Shown: positions 27,421 through 36,936, numbered from the stretch's first letter. The stretch is DNA of 64,000 nt from MPNO01 sp965205995 (GCA_965205995.1 OZ242200.1:1798001-1862000); one strand, 5' to 3'. Notes: generated by a model from the sequence alone, not told the origin. Numbers and translations are program-made.

Positions 27421-28428
27421 ATGGAAATCGGCTTCTTCTTCTGGCCCTACACGCCGGAGCTGATCGGGCGCATGGCGGCGGCGGCGGACCGTTGGGGCTA
27501 CGACATGATCGGCATCGCCGATACGCCGGGCAACGCGATGGACCCCTGGGTCGCCGCCACGATCGTCGCCCGCGAGACAAGGCGCGTGCGGGTCGCGCTC
27601 TGCGTCACCAACCTGTCCTCGCGCCACCCCTCGGTATCGGCGGCGGCGATTTCGTCGCTCGAGCTGCTCGCCCCGGGGCGGACGGTTCTCGGGCTCGGCG
27701 CGGGTCACAGCGGCACGCACAATCTGGGCTTGCCAAGCTCGGGGCTCAGGGAACTCGATGACGGGATCCGGTTCATCAAGCCGCTGATATCGGGCGCACC
27801 GGCGTCGCTCGGCGACGCCACGGCCCATCTCCCCTGGGCGCAGGCAGGGGCGCGCGTCTTTCTCGCGGGGTCCGGCCCCCGAACCCTCGGCCTCGCGGGC
27901 GAAATCGCCGACGGCGCGTTCGTCAATTTCGGCATCGGGCGGGAGAATCTCGCCTATTCCGAATCCCTCGTCGCCGAGGGGGCGCAGGCGGCCGGGCGCG
28001 GCGCGGACGATGTCGAGACCTGGCAGATCGCCAGCCTCGACTGCAACCGGGACAGCGAGGCCGCAAGGCGCAGGGCGGGCGCGATCCTCGCCTTCATGGC
28101 CGGCGGCTATATCCTGGCCTCGGACGACCTCGTCGAGCGCGGCGTGCCGGCGGAACTCCACGAGCCGGTGCGGGAGCTGCGCCGGCGCTACAGCACCCGA
28201 CCGGGCGATGCCGATGCGCGGCTGGTCGACGAGCTCGGGCTGTTCGACTACCTGGCCGGGCGCTTCGCGATCTACGGCACGCCGGAGCAATGCCTCGACC
28301 AGCTGCGCGCCGCCCGGTCTGCCGGGCTCAAGCGCGTCATGTTCACCGTCAGCGTCGCCTCGGACCCGGCGGGAACGGTGGAGCTGTTCGGCGAGCACGT
28401 CCTGCCGGCGTTCCGCGCCGATCAGTGA
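27421..28428 (+). CDS. LLM class flavin-dependent oxidoreductase
   Basis: 335 aa of the luciferase-like fold: MEIGFFFWPYTPELIGRMAAAADRWGYDMIGIAD, RTVLGLGAGHSGTHNLG and RFAIYGTPEQCLDQL. The family uses FMN or F420. It is the last gene of the operon starting at 23142, 19 nt after the dehydrogenase. It ends 4 nt from the convergent TauD gene. Substrate unknown. Confidence 0.85.
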   Translation: MEIGFFFWPYTPELIGRMAAAADRWGYDMIGIADTPGNAMDPWVAATIVARETRRVRVALCVTNLSSRHPSVSAAAISSLELLAPGRTVLGLGAGHSGTHNLGLPSSGLRELDDGIRFIKPLISGAPASLGDATAHLPWAQAGARVFLAGSGPRTLGLAGEIADGAFVNFGIGRENLAYSESLVAEGAQAAGRGADDVETWQIASLDCNRDSEAARRRAGAILAFMAGGYILASDDLVERGVPAELHEPVRELRRRYSTRPGDADARLVDELGLFDYLAGRFAIYGTPEQCLDQLRAARSAGLKRVMFTVSVASDPAGTVELFGEHVLPAFRADQ

Positions 28429-28432
28429 GGCT

Positions 28433-29302
28433 CTACAGGGAGCCCGATTCGGGGATCAGCTTCTCGCCCGCGACCTTGCCGCGCTTGAGCAGGCGGCGCT
28501 CGAGAGCCGGAAAATCGGTGCGGGCATGCACCGAGCAGCGATTGTCCCAGATCACGTAGTCGCCGGGCCGCCAGACATGCTCGTAGTCGATGCGTTCGGT
28601 GTAGACGCAGATCTCCTCGATCAACGCCTCGCTGGCCGCGCGGTCGTAGCCGCCGATCGCGGCGGTCATCAGGCGATCGACATAGAGCGCCTTTTTCCGG
28701 GTGACGGGATGGACGACCACCGCCGGCTGCCAGCATTGCGGAACCCCGTCGAGGTCCCCCAAATCGGGCCGCTGCTTGAGCGTGTAGTCATAGACCTGGA
28801 GCACCTCGCGACCCGAGAGCGACCGGCGCAGGCGTTCGGGCAGCGCCTCGTAGGCGCGGTAGCAGTTGCCGAACAGCGTGTTGCCGCCGCGCCCCGGCAA
28901 CTCGACGGCATAGAGCCAGGTCGCCTTGTCCGGCGCCTCGGTGTAGCTGTTGTCGTGGTGGAACCACATATCGCCGTCGCCGAGCGCGCCGATCGGAGCG
29001 CCGGCCTCGTCGCGGATGTTGGAGATCAGCGCGATCGAGGCATCGTCGTCGCCGCGCCGGTCGACCGGCATGGAGATCTCCGCCGGGTCGCCCAGCCAGT
29101 CGGCGCTGCGCCTGAGCGCGCCGTCGTCGAGCTCCTGGCCGCGAAAGACCAGCAGCACATGTTCGAGCCAGGCCTCGCGCAGGGCCGAAGCGGCCGCCGC
29201 ATCGAGCGGTCGCGAAAGGTCCACGCCGCGGATCTCGGCGCCCATGGTCGGCGACAGCGGGACGATTTCCAGGGTCACGGCGGCGATACTGGGGCCGGCC
29301 AT
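28433..29302 (-). CDS. TauD/TfdA family Fe(II)/2-oxoglutarate dioxygenase
   Basis: 289 aa. Iron ligands are visible as HxD in MWFHHDNSY and the distal His in YVIWDNRCSVHART, with a 2-oxoglutarate-binding Arg likely in ERRLLKRG. N terminus LEIVPLSPTMGAEIRGVDLSRPL is typical of TauD. The family hydroxylates taurine, phenoxyacetates, sulfate esters and similar compounds. The upstream ATG at 29302 lacks a strong ribosome-binding site, so an internal GTG near 29278 is possible. It is divergent from the probable selenoprotein gene. Confidence 0.85.
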   Translation of the reverse strand: MAGPSIAAVTLEIVPLSPTMGAEIRGVDLSRPLDAAAASALREAWLEHVLLVFRGQELDDGALRRSADWLGDPAEISMPVDRRGDDDASIALISNIRDEAGAPIGALGDGDMWFHHDNSYTEAPDKATWLYAVELPGRGGNTLFGNCYRAYEALPERLRRSLSGREVLQVYDYTLKQRPDLGDLDGVPQCWQPAVVVHPVTRKKALYVDRLMTAAIGGYDRAASEALIEEICVYTERIDYEHVWRPGDYVIWDNRCSVHARTDFPALERRLLKRGKVAGEKLIPESGSL

Positions 29303-29385
29303 CTTTCCGGTCAATCGCCGGCAGCGACGGCGGGCCCCTCCCCGGCTCTCGGAGATCTTGCTCGACCGCGCATCGGAGGCAGAAT

Positions 29386-30543
29386 ATGCGGCGTACCGAA
29401 CCGAGTGGGGTAGCCCGCATGGACCTGCTCTCATACGAATCGACGGGCATCGCGGTCCGCGACGATCTGGCCGCCGCCCATGCCCGCGCGTGGCAGCGCC
29501 TCGCCGCGCCCGGAACCTGGTTTCGCGCCGAGCGCCGTCTGGCGATTGCCGCGGAAACCAGGGCGGCTCGCGGCTGCGCCTATTGCAGGGAATGCAAGGC
29601 GGCCTTGTCGCCATACGCCGTCCAGGGATCTCACCGGTCGGCGACGGACCTGCCCGACAACATTGTGGGAATCGTCCACCGGGTTGCGACCGATCCCGGC
29701 CGCCTCACCGGCGGCTGGTTCGCCCGCGCGATCGCGAGCGGGCTGGACGATGCGGAGTTCGTCGAGATCGTCGGCGTTACGGTGACGACGATCTCGGTCG
29801 ATATCTTCTGCCGCGCGATCGGGATACCGCCGCGTCCGTTGCCGAAGCCGCAGCCCGGCGAACCGTCGCGGGCGCGGCCGGCGGGGGCGAGGTCCGGACC
29901 GGCCTGGGTTCCCATGCTGGCGCCCGAAGACCGGACCGCGGACGAGGCCTGTCTCGACACGGTCTATGTCTCGCCCGACCCCACCTTCATCCGACGCGCG
30001 CTCAGCCTGGTGCCGAGGGAGGCGAGCGGATTGTTCGACATGGTGGACGCGCAGTATTTGCCGGGGCGGTCGATACCCGATGTCGCCGCCCGGCACCGCG
30101 CCATCGACCGTGCCCAGATGGAGCTGATCGCGGGGCGTGTCTCGGCCATCAACATGTGCTTCTACTGAACCACCACCCACGCCGAGATGCTCCGTGCGAG
30201 CGCGACAGCAACCGGGACGAAGGTCGATCTGAAGGCCATCACCAGCGACGACGCGGGCGACGGAGGCGTGCCGCATGGCAGCCTGTTGACGGGTTTCGCC
30301 GAGGCGGTGCTGGGCGATGACGAGGCGGGGCTGATCGCCGTCCGGGAGCGCGTGCGGGATACGATCGGCGATGCCGCGTTCGTCGATGCGGCCGCCGTCG
30401 TCGCCAACTATTCGGCGCTGGACCGGGTCGCCGACGCCACCGGAATCCCGCTGGAGGCGGCCAAGCAGGCAGGGACGGCCGATTTGCGGACCGAGCTCGG
30501 CATCGACCGGTTCCGCCCATCCGGCGATCCGGCGGAGGGATGA
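29386..30543 (+). CDS. AhpD/carboxymuconolactone decarboxylase-like selenoprotein (in-frame TGA = Sec261)
   Basis: Two open segments in the same frame, 29386-30165 and 30169-30543, are separated only by TGA at 30166-30168. Read through, the sequence is INMCFY-U-TTTHAEMLR, exactly the AhpD active-site pattern CxxCxxxH with the second Cys replaced by selenocysteine. The sequence beyond the TGA stays open for 124 codons. The N-terminal half has a second Cys cluster (GCAYCRECK), suggesting a duplicated AhpD fold. GGAGG lies 6 nt before the ATG at 29386. A SECIS-like hairpin begins 20 nt after the TGA. AhpD proteins are thiol peroxidases/reductases; Sec would raise reactivity. The alternative is a nonsense mutation of a Cys codon. 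Confidence 0.8.
30188..30202 (+). promoter_or_regulatory. Putative bacterial SECIS hairpin
   Basis: The mRNA can form TGCTC (30188-30192) paired with GAGCG (30198-30202), four Watson-Crick pairs plus one U-G, around the loop CGTGC. The loop contains GU as required for SelB recognition, and it lies about 25 nt after the UGA, within the range of bacterial SECIS elements. The stem is short, so the structure is tentative. Confidence 0.5.
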
Positions 30544-30579
30544 ACCGGTCGCTGAGGATCCAGTGCAACCCTTTGCAGC

Positions 30580-32796
30580 TCAGTGCCTTCGGAACCGTCG
30601 CAACACGTTGTCGAGCATGCGCGAGATGTTGTTCTCGAACTCGTTGTGGGGAAGGCTTCCACAGAACGTGATCGAGCCGACCGAGAACACCGCGCCGCCG
30701 TTGGGCGTCTCGAAGAACACGATCTCGGAGCGGATGAGATCTCGGGTCGGGACGCCGGGACGGGTGGTGTAGTGGTTCAGGATCTCCTCTGGCACCAGCA
30801 TGAAGGTGTCGTCCTGCTGCTCCGAGCGGGCGAGCACGAGGGCATGGGGTGGAGATCCGAGGCTCGGGTCCAGCCAGTCGAGTTCGAAGCCGGCCGCCCC
30901 GCCGCCGCTCAGGCCGAAGTCGCCGAGGAGTTCGTCATCGTCGATGCCCTCGAAGATCCAGGCGGCGCGGGGATCGCGGGAGGCGGGCAGCCGCCGGTAG
31001 GCGGTGCCGTGAAAGTCGCCCTGAGCGATGAATCCCACGCCGGCGAGGCGCTGGGGCGCGCGGCCGCTGTTTCTCCACAGCCCGCCATAGCCGCCGTCGA
31101 AGGCGTTGTAGTACTCCCCCGGCTCGGCCGCCCAGGCGCGGATTCCGGTCTCGCCGCGGCGGATCTCGACCGCGCCGGGCAGCTCCGGGTTGACAGCGAC
31201 GCGCCAGTAAAAGCCGTTGCCACCGAGATACATCAGGCATCCGCCCCGTTCGGTGTAGTCGGCGAGCGCGTCGAGCGAGCGCGGGGTGTGGTATTCTGGG
31301 TGGGAGGTCGTCATCACCACTTTGTATTGTGCGATCGCGCCAGCGCCGTCCGCATCGAGATCCTCGTCGGTTATGACGTCGAAATCGTGGCCAAGCGCAT
31401 CCAGCCACGCGAGAAGATGGGTGTCGGCGGCGAAGTGGCGCAGGCAGGAGCCGCCCTGCGGGTCCGCGTAGGCACAGAACCCGGAACGCTGGTTGAGGAT
31501 CGGGCGAAGCCGTGACGAATAGCTGACCCCGCTGCCATCGCGATGGCGGTTATAAGTCGAGATCCCGTATTCGGGATGCTCATCCGGCGTCCACGGGCGC
31601 GCCCCCCAGCGCGCGACTTGCTCGCGGTAGGCGTCGTCGACATTGCCGCGGGCGAAGTTGGCGTAGACGGTGTAGGTGAAGACGGGGATGAGCACGCAGG
31701 TGCTCGATTGCGCGCGGCCCGGCGCGGCGCGCACAAAGAACGGCACCATGTCCTCGTCGCCGCCGCCGCGCAGGCGCACCGCGTACACGCCGCTCTTGAA
31801 GTCCTCCGGCACCTCGAAGCTGAAATCGGTGTCCCAGCCGCAGTCGTAGAGGTCGTCGTCGTGAAAGTGGATCGCGCCGTACTGCGCCGGAGCGTGGCGC
31901 CAGCACATCTCCTCGCCTGTCCAGCGCGAGCCCTTCATCGCGCGCGCCGGCAGATTGACGGTCTCGCCGTGCATCGCGTGAGGGCCGGTGTCCAGGATGC
32001 GCACAGACGACATCTCCCGTGAGAAGTCCCACGCGGCGAGAAGGTCCCCGCCGGATCCCGCAGGGTCTTCCCCCGCGGCGCGGAATGCCGCGTCCGGGTC
32101 GAGAGCGACCGCCATGATCTGCGGCGCTTCGAGCTTGCCGTTATAGTGGTCACCGGGAGGCGAGCCCGCCCGCGCCGCGAACACGAGATCGCCGCTCCCG
32201 GCGCAGCTCCCCTCGAATGCTGCGGAGGCGGTGGCGGTGCCCGAATCGTCGACCATCATCGCAGGCGCCAGGGCCCGCTGGCCGACGCGGACCTCGCCCA
32301 CGCCCGCGTCGTAGCTGAGGAAGACCCGGTACCAAGCGCGGGTGCGCAGCGCCTTGCCGGCGTTGAGGACGACCGTCCCGGTGCCGTCGCTCACCGTACC
32401 GGCAAGCGAGCCGGCCTCGTCGATCTCGAGGGTGAAGCCGGCTCCGGTGGCGTCATCGACACGTGACACGAGACCCTGCCGGCGGGACAGACGAGGCAGG
32501 GTAGGCCAGATGGTGGCGGTCACCGTGAAGCTCCTGAGCGTATCGAGCGGTGCGGTGGCGACGACGCGTGCCCAGGAGCCGTTGTGGATCGGCTGCACCC
32601 GCGACGGGTAGCGGCCGGCAAAGGCGGCCTCGACGGGCTGCTCACATATGCCGGGGCCGGCCGGATTGGGGTCGCCGCTGACAACGCGCACCAGGCGCGC
32701 CTCGTAATCCTCCGGCGCGGTCGAGGACACCTTGAACGCGATAGAGTCGCCGGGCGCTACCGAATAGCGGTCGGCATAGCCGGTGATCGGAAGCAT
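30580..32796 (-). CDS. N,N-dimethylformamidase beta-subunit-like protein
   Basis: 738 aa. An N-terminal beta-rich domain (YADRYSVAPGDSIAFKVSS) and a LamG-like region (RTRAWYRVFLSYDAGVGEVRVGQRAL) precede the large domain with SGVYAVRLRGGGDEDMVPFFVR, YTVYANFARGN, VVMTTSHPEYHTPRSLDAL and CLMYLGGNGFYWRV. This layout is that of the large subunit of N,N-dimethylformamidase and relatives, which hydrolyse amides with an iron centre. The glutamine-amidotransferase-like C-terminal part is complete. The small alpha subunit was not found nearby. The DUF3500 gene lies upstream on the same strand with a 145-nt gap, so co-expression is possible. Amide substrate unknown. Confidence 0.82.
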   Translation of the reverse strand: MLPITGYADRYSVAPGDSIAFKVSSTAPEDYEARLVRVVSGDPNPAGPGICEQPVEAAFAGRYPSRVQPIHNGSWARVVATAPLDTLRSFTVTATIWPTLPRLSRRQGLVSRVDDATGAGFTLEIDEAGSLAGTVSDGTGTVVLNAGKALRTRAWYRVFLSYDAGVGEVRVGQRALAPAMMVDDSGTATASAAFEGSCAGSGDLVFAARAGSPPGDHYNGKLEAPQIMAVALDPDAAFRAAGEDPAGSGGDLLAAWDFSREMSSVRILDTGPHAMHGETVNLPARAMKGSRWTGEEMCWRHAPAQYGAIHFHDDDLYDCGWDTDFSFEVPEDFKSGVYAVRLRGGGDEDMVPFFVRAAPGRAQSSTCVLIPVFTYTVYANFARGNVDDAYREQVARWGARPWTPDEHPEYGISTYNRHRDGSGVSYSSRLRPILNQRSGFCAYADPQGGSCLRHFAADTHLLAWLDALGHDFDVITDEDLDADGAGAIAQYKVVMTTSHPEYHTPRSLDALADYTERGGCLMYLGGNGFYWRVAVNPELPGAVEIRRGETGIRAWAAEPGEYYNAFDGGYGGLWRNSGRAPQRLAGVGFIAQGDFHGTAYRRLPASRDPRAAWIFEGIDDDELLGDFGLSGGGAAGFELDWLDPSLGSPPHALVLARSEQQDDTFMLVPEEILNHYTTRPGVPTRDLIRSEIVFFETPNGGAVFSVGSITFCGSLPHNEFENNISRMLDNVLRRFRRH

Positions 32797-32941
32797 CTCG
32801 TGTCTCCAAAGTGCCGGGCGCTCAGAGCGCTAACGGCGGTGAAAATATGTGTCGGCGCGGCGACCTCGGCACGGTCCTGGAGTGGACGGGAAACGGGGTC
32901 GAAAAAGAAAAGACCGCTCACACCGATCGGAATGCTCCGGT

Positions 32942-34174
32942 TCAATCCCGGCGAACCTGGTGATGGCCGCTGGAGTGGTCGTAGCGATGGTGGTGCTGGC
33001 GCAGCAGGTCGGCGCCGTAGTCGCCGCCGTTGGGCGTTCGCACCACCGTGTGGACGTGATGGTGAGACGGCACATGGTTGTCGAACACGATGCCCGGAAG
33101 ATGGTCGAACTCGATCAGCACGACCGGGCTCTGCACCCGATAGTAGAACGGGCCGTCGTCGCCGGTGGCGCCCATCCAGGCGAACCAGGTTTCATCGAGA
33201 TGCGTCTTCACTTCCGCCATCTTCACGCCGGCATGGCCGTCGCGCGACCACCCGACATAGGTGCCGATGACCGACTCGAGAAGACGGCGCTGTGCGTCGC
33301 TCAGCTCGGTGGCGCACACCCCCGCATGGTCGATGCGGGCGTTGTCCTGGTAGGCGCCCGAAACCATGCGCCCGTCGAACGGCTTGGCCAATTCGTCGGG
33401 CAGGTCGTCGGGGTGGAGGGAGGGGTAGAGGATCGCCTTCGACGCCTGCTCTCCGTGCAGGCTCCGCACCAGGTCCAGCCCCGCCCGCTGCTCGGTCGCG
33501 AAGACGCGAACCCCCGCCAACGGCCCGTGATCGATCGCGCACGGCTCCGAACCCATGAATGCCGGCGTCATGACCATCTGATCGCCGACGACCACGCAGT
33601 TGACGATCAAATGGTGGCCGTCGATTTGCCAGCCCCAGGGTTCGTCGGCGGACGGACGCCCGAAAATCGACAGGAAGTAAGGCCATTCGCCATATTCGCC
33701 GGCGCGGTCGGTTATCTCCACCAGGAACCCGTTGATGCGCATGATGTCGCGCGTCTGCTGGAAGCCGCGATCGGAAAGGGTAGCGCGGAGCAGTGCCAGA
33801 CCGAGCTCGCGTGTCGCCGGGGGCAGCTCTTCCAGCATGACTCCATGCCGGGACAGGTTGAAATGCATGTTCAGCCAGCTCCGCCACTCGGGCGCGGCGA
33901 TCGGAAAGCTCGCCCGTTGGCGCTGCTCGGCAGTCAGCGCATCGAGGAACCCGAGTGCCGCATCCAGAATGGGTTGGGTGCTGACGCCGGTCGCGTGCAG
34001 CGGAAACAGCCCCGGCCGGAGGTCGGGGCCGGATTTGATGCCCTCCAGCGGTCTTGCGAGCAATTCCTGCCAGGAATCGATCAGCGCTTGAAGAGGCGGC
34101 GGCAGCTCGGTGATGCGCTCCCGCGCCGACAAGGGTGGAAGATCGCCAAGTCCGAACTCTGTCCAATGGGTCAT
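32942..34174 (-). CDS. DUF3500 domain-containing protein
   Basis: 410 aa with the DUF3500 core: GFQQTRDIMRINGFLVEI, YFLSIFGRPSADEPWGWQIDGHH, LIVNCVVVGDQMVMTPAFMGSEP and the His-rich end VPSHHHVHTVVRTPNGGDYG. No signal peptide. AGGAGG is well placed before the ATG at 34174. Function is not established for the family; the conserved GHH and PSHHH clusters suggest metal binding. Its pairing with the dimethylformamidase-like gene hints at a shared amide or amine degradation role. Confidence 0.85.
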   Translation of the reverse strand: MTHWTEFGLGDLPPLSARERITELPPPLQALIDSWQELLARPLEGIKSGPDLRPGLFPLHATGVSTQPILDAALGFLDALTAEQRQRASFPIAAPEWRSWLNMHFNLSRHGVMLEELPPATRELGLALLRATLSDRGFQQTRDIMRINGFLVEITDRAGEYGEWPYFLSIFGRPSADEPWGWQIDGHHLIVNCVVVGDQMVMTPAFMGSEPCAIDHGPLAGVRVFATEQRAGLDLVRSLHGEQASKAILYPSLHPDDLPDELAKPFDGRMVSGAYQDNARIDHAGVCATELSDAQRRLLESVIGTYVGWSRDGHAGVKMAEVKTHLDETWFAWMGATGDDGPFYYRVQSPVVLIEFDHLPGIVFDNHVPSHHHVHTVVRTPNGGDYGADLLRQHHHRYDHSSGHHQVRRD

Positions 34175-34429
34175 AGCCTTACCTCCTGGCGTCCGCGCGC
34201 CTGTCGGGCGGGCTTCATCGGGGCGGGTTCCCCGCCGGCCCGGGCGAGCGGTCTTGCTTCGAACAGACTATGCTCTCGATTCTGCCTTCTTGTCCTCAGC
34301 GTAAGGCCAGCGTGACGGCTGCGATACGCCCACGTCGCCGCCCGCGAGGTCGACGCCGCCGGCTCCGGGCTTGCCGGTCGCGGCACAATCGCCCTACGCT
34401 GAAACCGATTCGTCGGCAGAGGCCGGGGG

Positions 34430-35491
34430 ATGACGGAACGACAGACGGGGCAAGGGCGCAGCGTGGCAGGCAAGCGCATCGCAATCGTGGGGACCGGTGC
34501 GACCGCAGCGGGGTTCGGCGCCGACATGGTGCGCGCGGCGCTGGATGTCACCTTCATCGAGCAGTGGCCGGCCCATGTCGAGGCGATGCGCGCCAACGGC
34601 CTGCGCATCGAACTGCCCGACGAGACGGTGACCACGCCCGTAACCGTGTTCCATATGTGCGAAGTGGCGACGCTGCGCGCGCCCTTCGACATCGTCATGC
34701 TCGGCGTCAAGGCCTACGACACGCGATGGGCGTGCGAACTGATCGAGCCGTTGGTCGCCCCCGATGGGCTGGTTGTCGGTCTCCAGAACGGCATGACGAT
34801 GGACGACGTGGCCTCGATCGTGGGGGCCGCACGCACGCTTGGCGCGGTGATTGAGGTCGCGGCCAACATGTTCGAACCCGGCGTGGTCGTGCGGCAGACG
34901 CCGCCGGCCGGAACCTGGTTCGCCGTCGGCGCCTATGACGAGGCGACGCGCGGCCGGGAAGCGGAGGTCGCGGACGTCTTGCGGCATGCCGGCGCGGTCG
35001 AGATCCGCGACGATATCCGGTCGGCGAAATGGATGAAGCTCGTCGCCAATGCGGCGGAGTTTCTGCCGTCGTCGATCCTCAACCTGCCGCTCGCCGAGGC
35101 GGTCGAACTACCCGGCATGTACGGCGTGATGAAGGCGGCCGGGCGCGAAGCGGTGCGGACCGGGATGGCGCTGGGCCACAAACTCGTGCCGATTTTCGGC
35201 GACACGCGCATCGAGGTGAACGACCCGGACCACCATGCGACGGTGCTGTTCGATGCGGTGCTGGGCGGGTGGACGCTGCCCGACACCAGGGTTGCGACCC
35301 TTCAGGACTGGATCAAGGGCCGGCGGGCCGAGATCGACGACATCAACGGTCTTGTCGCCAGGGAGCAGACGAGGCTTGGCGGCGAGGCCCCGGTCAACCG
35401 GCAACTCGTCGAGATCGCGGATCGGATCGAGCGCGGCGAACTCGCGCCCGATCCCTCGAACGCCGATTTGCTGCGGTCGCTGCTCGACTAG
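34430..35491 (+). CDS. Ketopantoate reductase (2-dehydropantoate 2-reductase) family
   Basis: 353 aa. The Rossmann motif IAIVGTGATAAGFGADMVRAALDVTFIEQ is followed by LGVKAYDTRWA and QNGMTMDD, both ApbA/PanE hallmarks, and the C-terminal helical domain contains KWMKLVANA with a probable catalytic Lys. NADPH-dependent reduction of a 2-keto acid is expected; paralogs often serve catabolism rather than pantothenate synthesis. A GTG at 34463 (VAGKRIAIVG) is an alternative start. It stands alone between divergent DUF3500 and the Liv operon. Confidence 0.85.
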   Translation: MTERQTGQGRSVAGKRIAIVGTGATAAGFGADMVRAALDVTFIEQWPAHVEAMRANGLRIELPDETVTTPVTVFHMCEVATLRAPFDIVMLGVKAYDTRWACELIEPLVAPDGLVVGLQNGMTMDDVASIVGAARTLGAVIEVAANMFEPGVVVRQTPPAGTWFAVGAYDEATRGREAEVADVLRHAGAVEIRDDIRSAKWMKLVANAAEFLPSSILNLPLAEAVELPGMYGVMKAAGREAVRTGMALGHKLVPIFGDTRIEVNDPDHHATVLFDAVLGGWTLPDTRVATLQDWIKGRRAEIDDINGLVAREQTRLGGEAPVNRQLVEIADRIERGELAPDPSNADLLRSLLD

Positions 35492-35695
35492 GGCGTGTCG
35501 ACAATTGACGGAGCCAGACTGACCTGGCGACCATCGAGGCTTTCAAGAGTGCGTATCGGATCTTCAAACATATGCCCGTTCACACCCTTGCACATCGCGC
35601 CATTCCGGTTCACGCTTGCCGGGCTGGGATGAGCCCAAATAGAGGTTCCCGGTCCGAGTCTGCCGTCCGGAGCAGTCCAATGGGGGAGGTCTGAA

Positions 35696-36913
35696 ATGAG
35701 ACGCCTGAGCGTATTGCTGGTGCTGTGTTCTTGGCTCGCAATGCCAAGTGCCAATGCGCAGAGCCCGATTCTGATCGGTGATATCAGCTCGATGAGCGGC
35801 CCGCTGGCGATTGCCGGCGTTCCCGGTCGTCAGGGCACCATTTTGGCCGTCGAAGAGATCAACAAGGCGGGCGGCGTGCTCGGTCGTCAGATCAAGCTCG
35901 TCACGCGCGACGACAAGACCCAGCCGGAGGAGGCGGGAAAGCTCTTCAGCGAGCTTGCGGCGCAGAGTGTCCTTGCCGTCATCGGATCGACCGGGAGCGG
36001 GACATCGAAGGCAATGAACGCGCGCGCGCGCGAGTTGAAGCTGCCGTTCTTCACGATCGTGGGCTATTCGCGCTTCCTCACCGAGGAGGCGGGGCACCGT
36101 TACTTTTTCCGGCTCATCACGAACGATCGCGTGCTGGGCCACGGCATGGCCGAGGCGATGTCCAAGCAGCCGGCGAAGACGTACTGCACGATCGGTCTCG
36201 ATTACGCGTACGGGCGCGACATCACGAAGGTCTTCATGGAGCACCTGAAGAAGCTCAAGCCCTCCGCCAAGCTCATGTCGGGCTGCGAGTTCTGGGTGTC
36301 GTTCGGCACCACGGATTTCACGCCGATTCTCACCGCCATGCTCTCGCGCCGGCCGGACGCGGTCATGTTCGGCGGGCTGGTCGCCGCGAGCGCACCTGCT
36401 TTCGTCAAGCAGGGCAAGGCGTTCGGGCTCTTCAAGAGGTCCGTGGGCGTGCATCCCTCGATCGGCATGCCGGTCAACAACGCGGGCTTCACCCGCGCGG
36501 AGGACATCCCCCCGGGCATCTACACCGGTAGCGACTACCTCTATCCGCCACTCGACAACCCCGCGAACAATGCATTCTTCAAGGCCTACAAGGCGCGCTG
36601 GAATCAGGTCCCGTTCGAGGAGTCGCTCAACGCGTACACGACGATTCGCTTTATGGTCAAGGCGATCGAGAAGGCCGGCAAGGTCGATCGCGAGGCGATG
36701 ATCGACGCCGCCGAGGGGCTGTCGATCGACCACCCGCTGCTGGGCACCCTCACCGTGCGCGAATTCGACCACCAATCGACCGCCGGCTGGTGGTTTGGCT
36801 ACCTCAACTGGGACCCGACCAACAACCGCGCCGGCATGCGCGATGCGAAGTTCGTCGAGGGGGAGCCCTATTTGCCGACGAAGGCGGAGATCGAGAAGCT
36901 GCGCTCCAAGTAG
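35696..36913 (+). CDS. Liv-type ABC substrate-binding protein
   Basis: 405 aa with signal peptide (RRLSVLLVLCSWLAMPSANAQ). Mature fold: ILIGDISSMSGPLAIAGVPGRQGTILAVEEINKAGGVLGRQI, AVIGSTGSGTSKAM and YYFRLITNDRVLG-like second-lobe sequence. GGGGGAGG is located 8 nt before the ATG. First gene of a complete five-gene importer (binding protein, two permeases, two ATPases). Ligands of this class include branched-chain amino acids, amides, urea and aromatics; the actual one is unknown. The 204 nt upstream hold no gene. Confidence 0.9.
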   Translation: MRRLSVLLVLCSWLAMPSANAQSPILIGDISSMSGPLAIAGVPGRQGTILAVEEINKAGGVLGRQIKLVTRDDKTQPEEAGKLFSELAAQSVLAVIGSTGSGTSKAMNARARELKLPFFTIVGYSRFLTEEAGHRYFFRLITNDRVLGHGMAEAMSKQPAKTYCTIGLDYAYGRDITKVFMEHLKKLKPSAKLMSGCEFWVSFGTTDFTPILTAMLSRRPDAVMFGGLVAASAPAFVKQGKAFGLFKRSVGVHPSIGMPVNNAGFTRAEDIPPGIYTGSDYLYPPLDNPANNAFFKAYKARWNQVPFEESLNAYTTIRFMVKAIEKAGKVDREAMIDAAEGLSIDHPLLGTLTVREFDHQSTAGWWFGYLNWDPTNNRAGMRDAKFVEGEPYLPTKAEIEKLRSK

Positions 36914-36936
36914 CCACAAGAAGTAGCCACAAGCCG

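Noticed and set aside
30169..30543. Separate small gene starting at 30187
   Set aside because: It has no ribosome-binding site, is in frame with the upstream gene, and its sequence completes the AhpD fold, so read-through is the better explanation.
35492..35695. Possible insertion-sequence end (CGTGTCGACAATTG) before the Liv operon
   Set aside because: Only one short end-like motif, no partner repeat or transposase; not enough to call an element.
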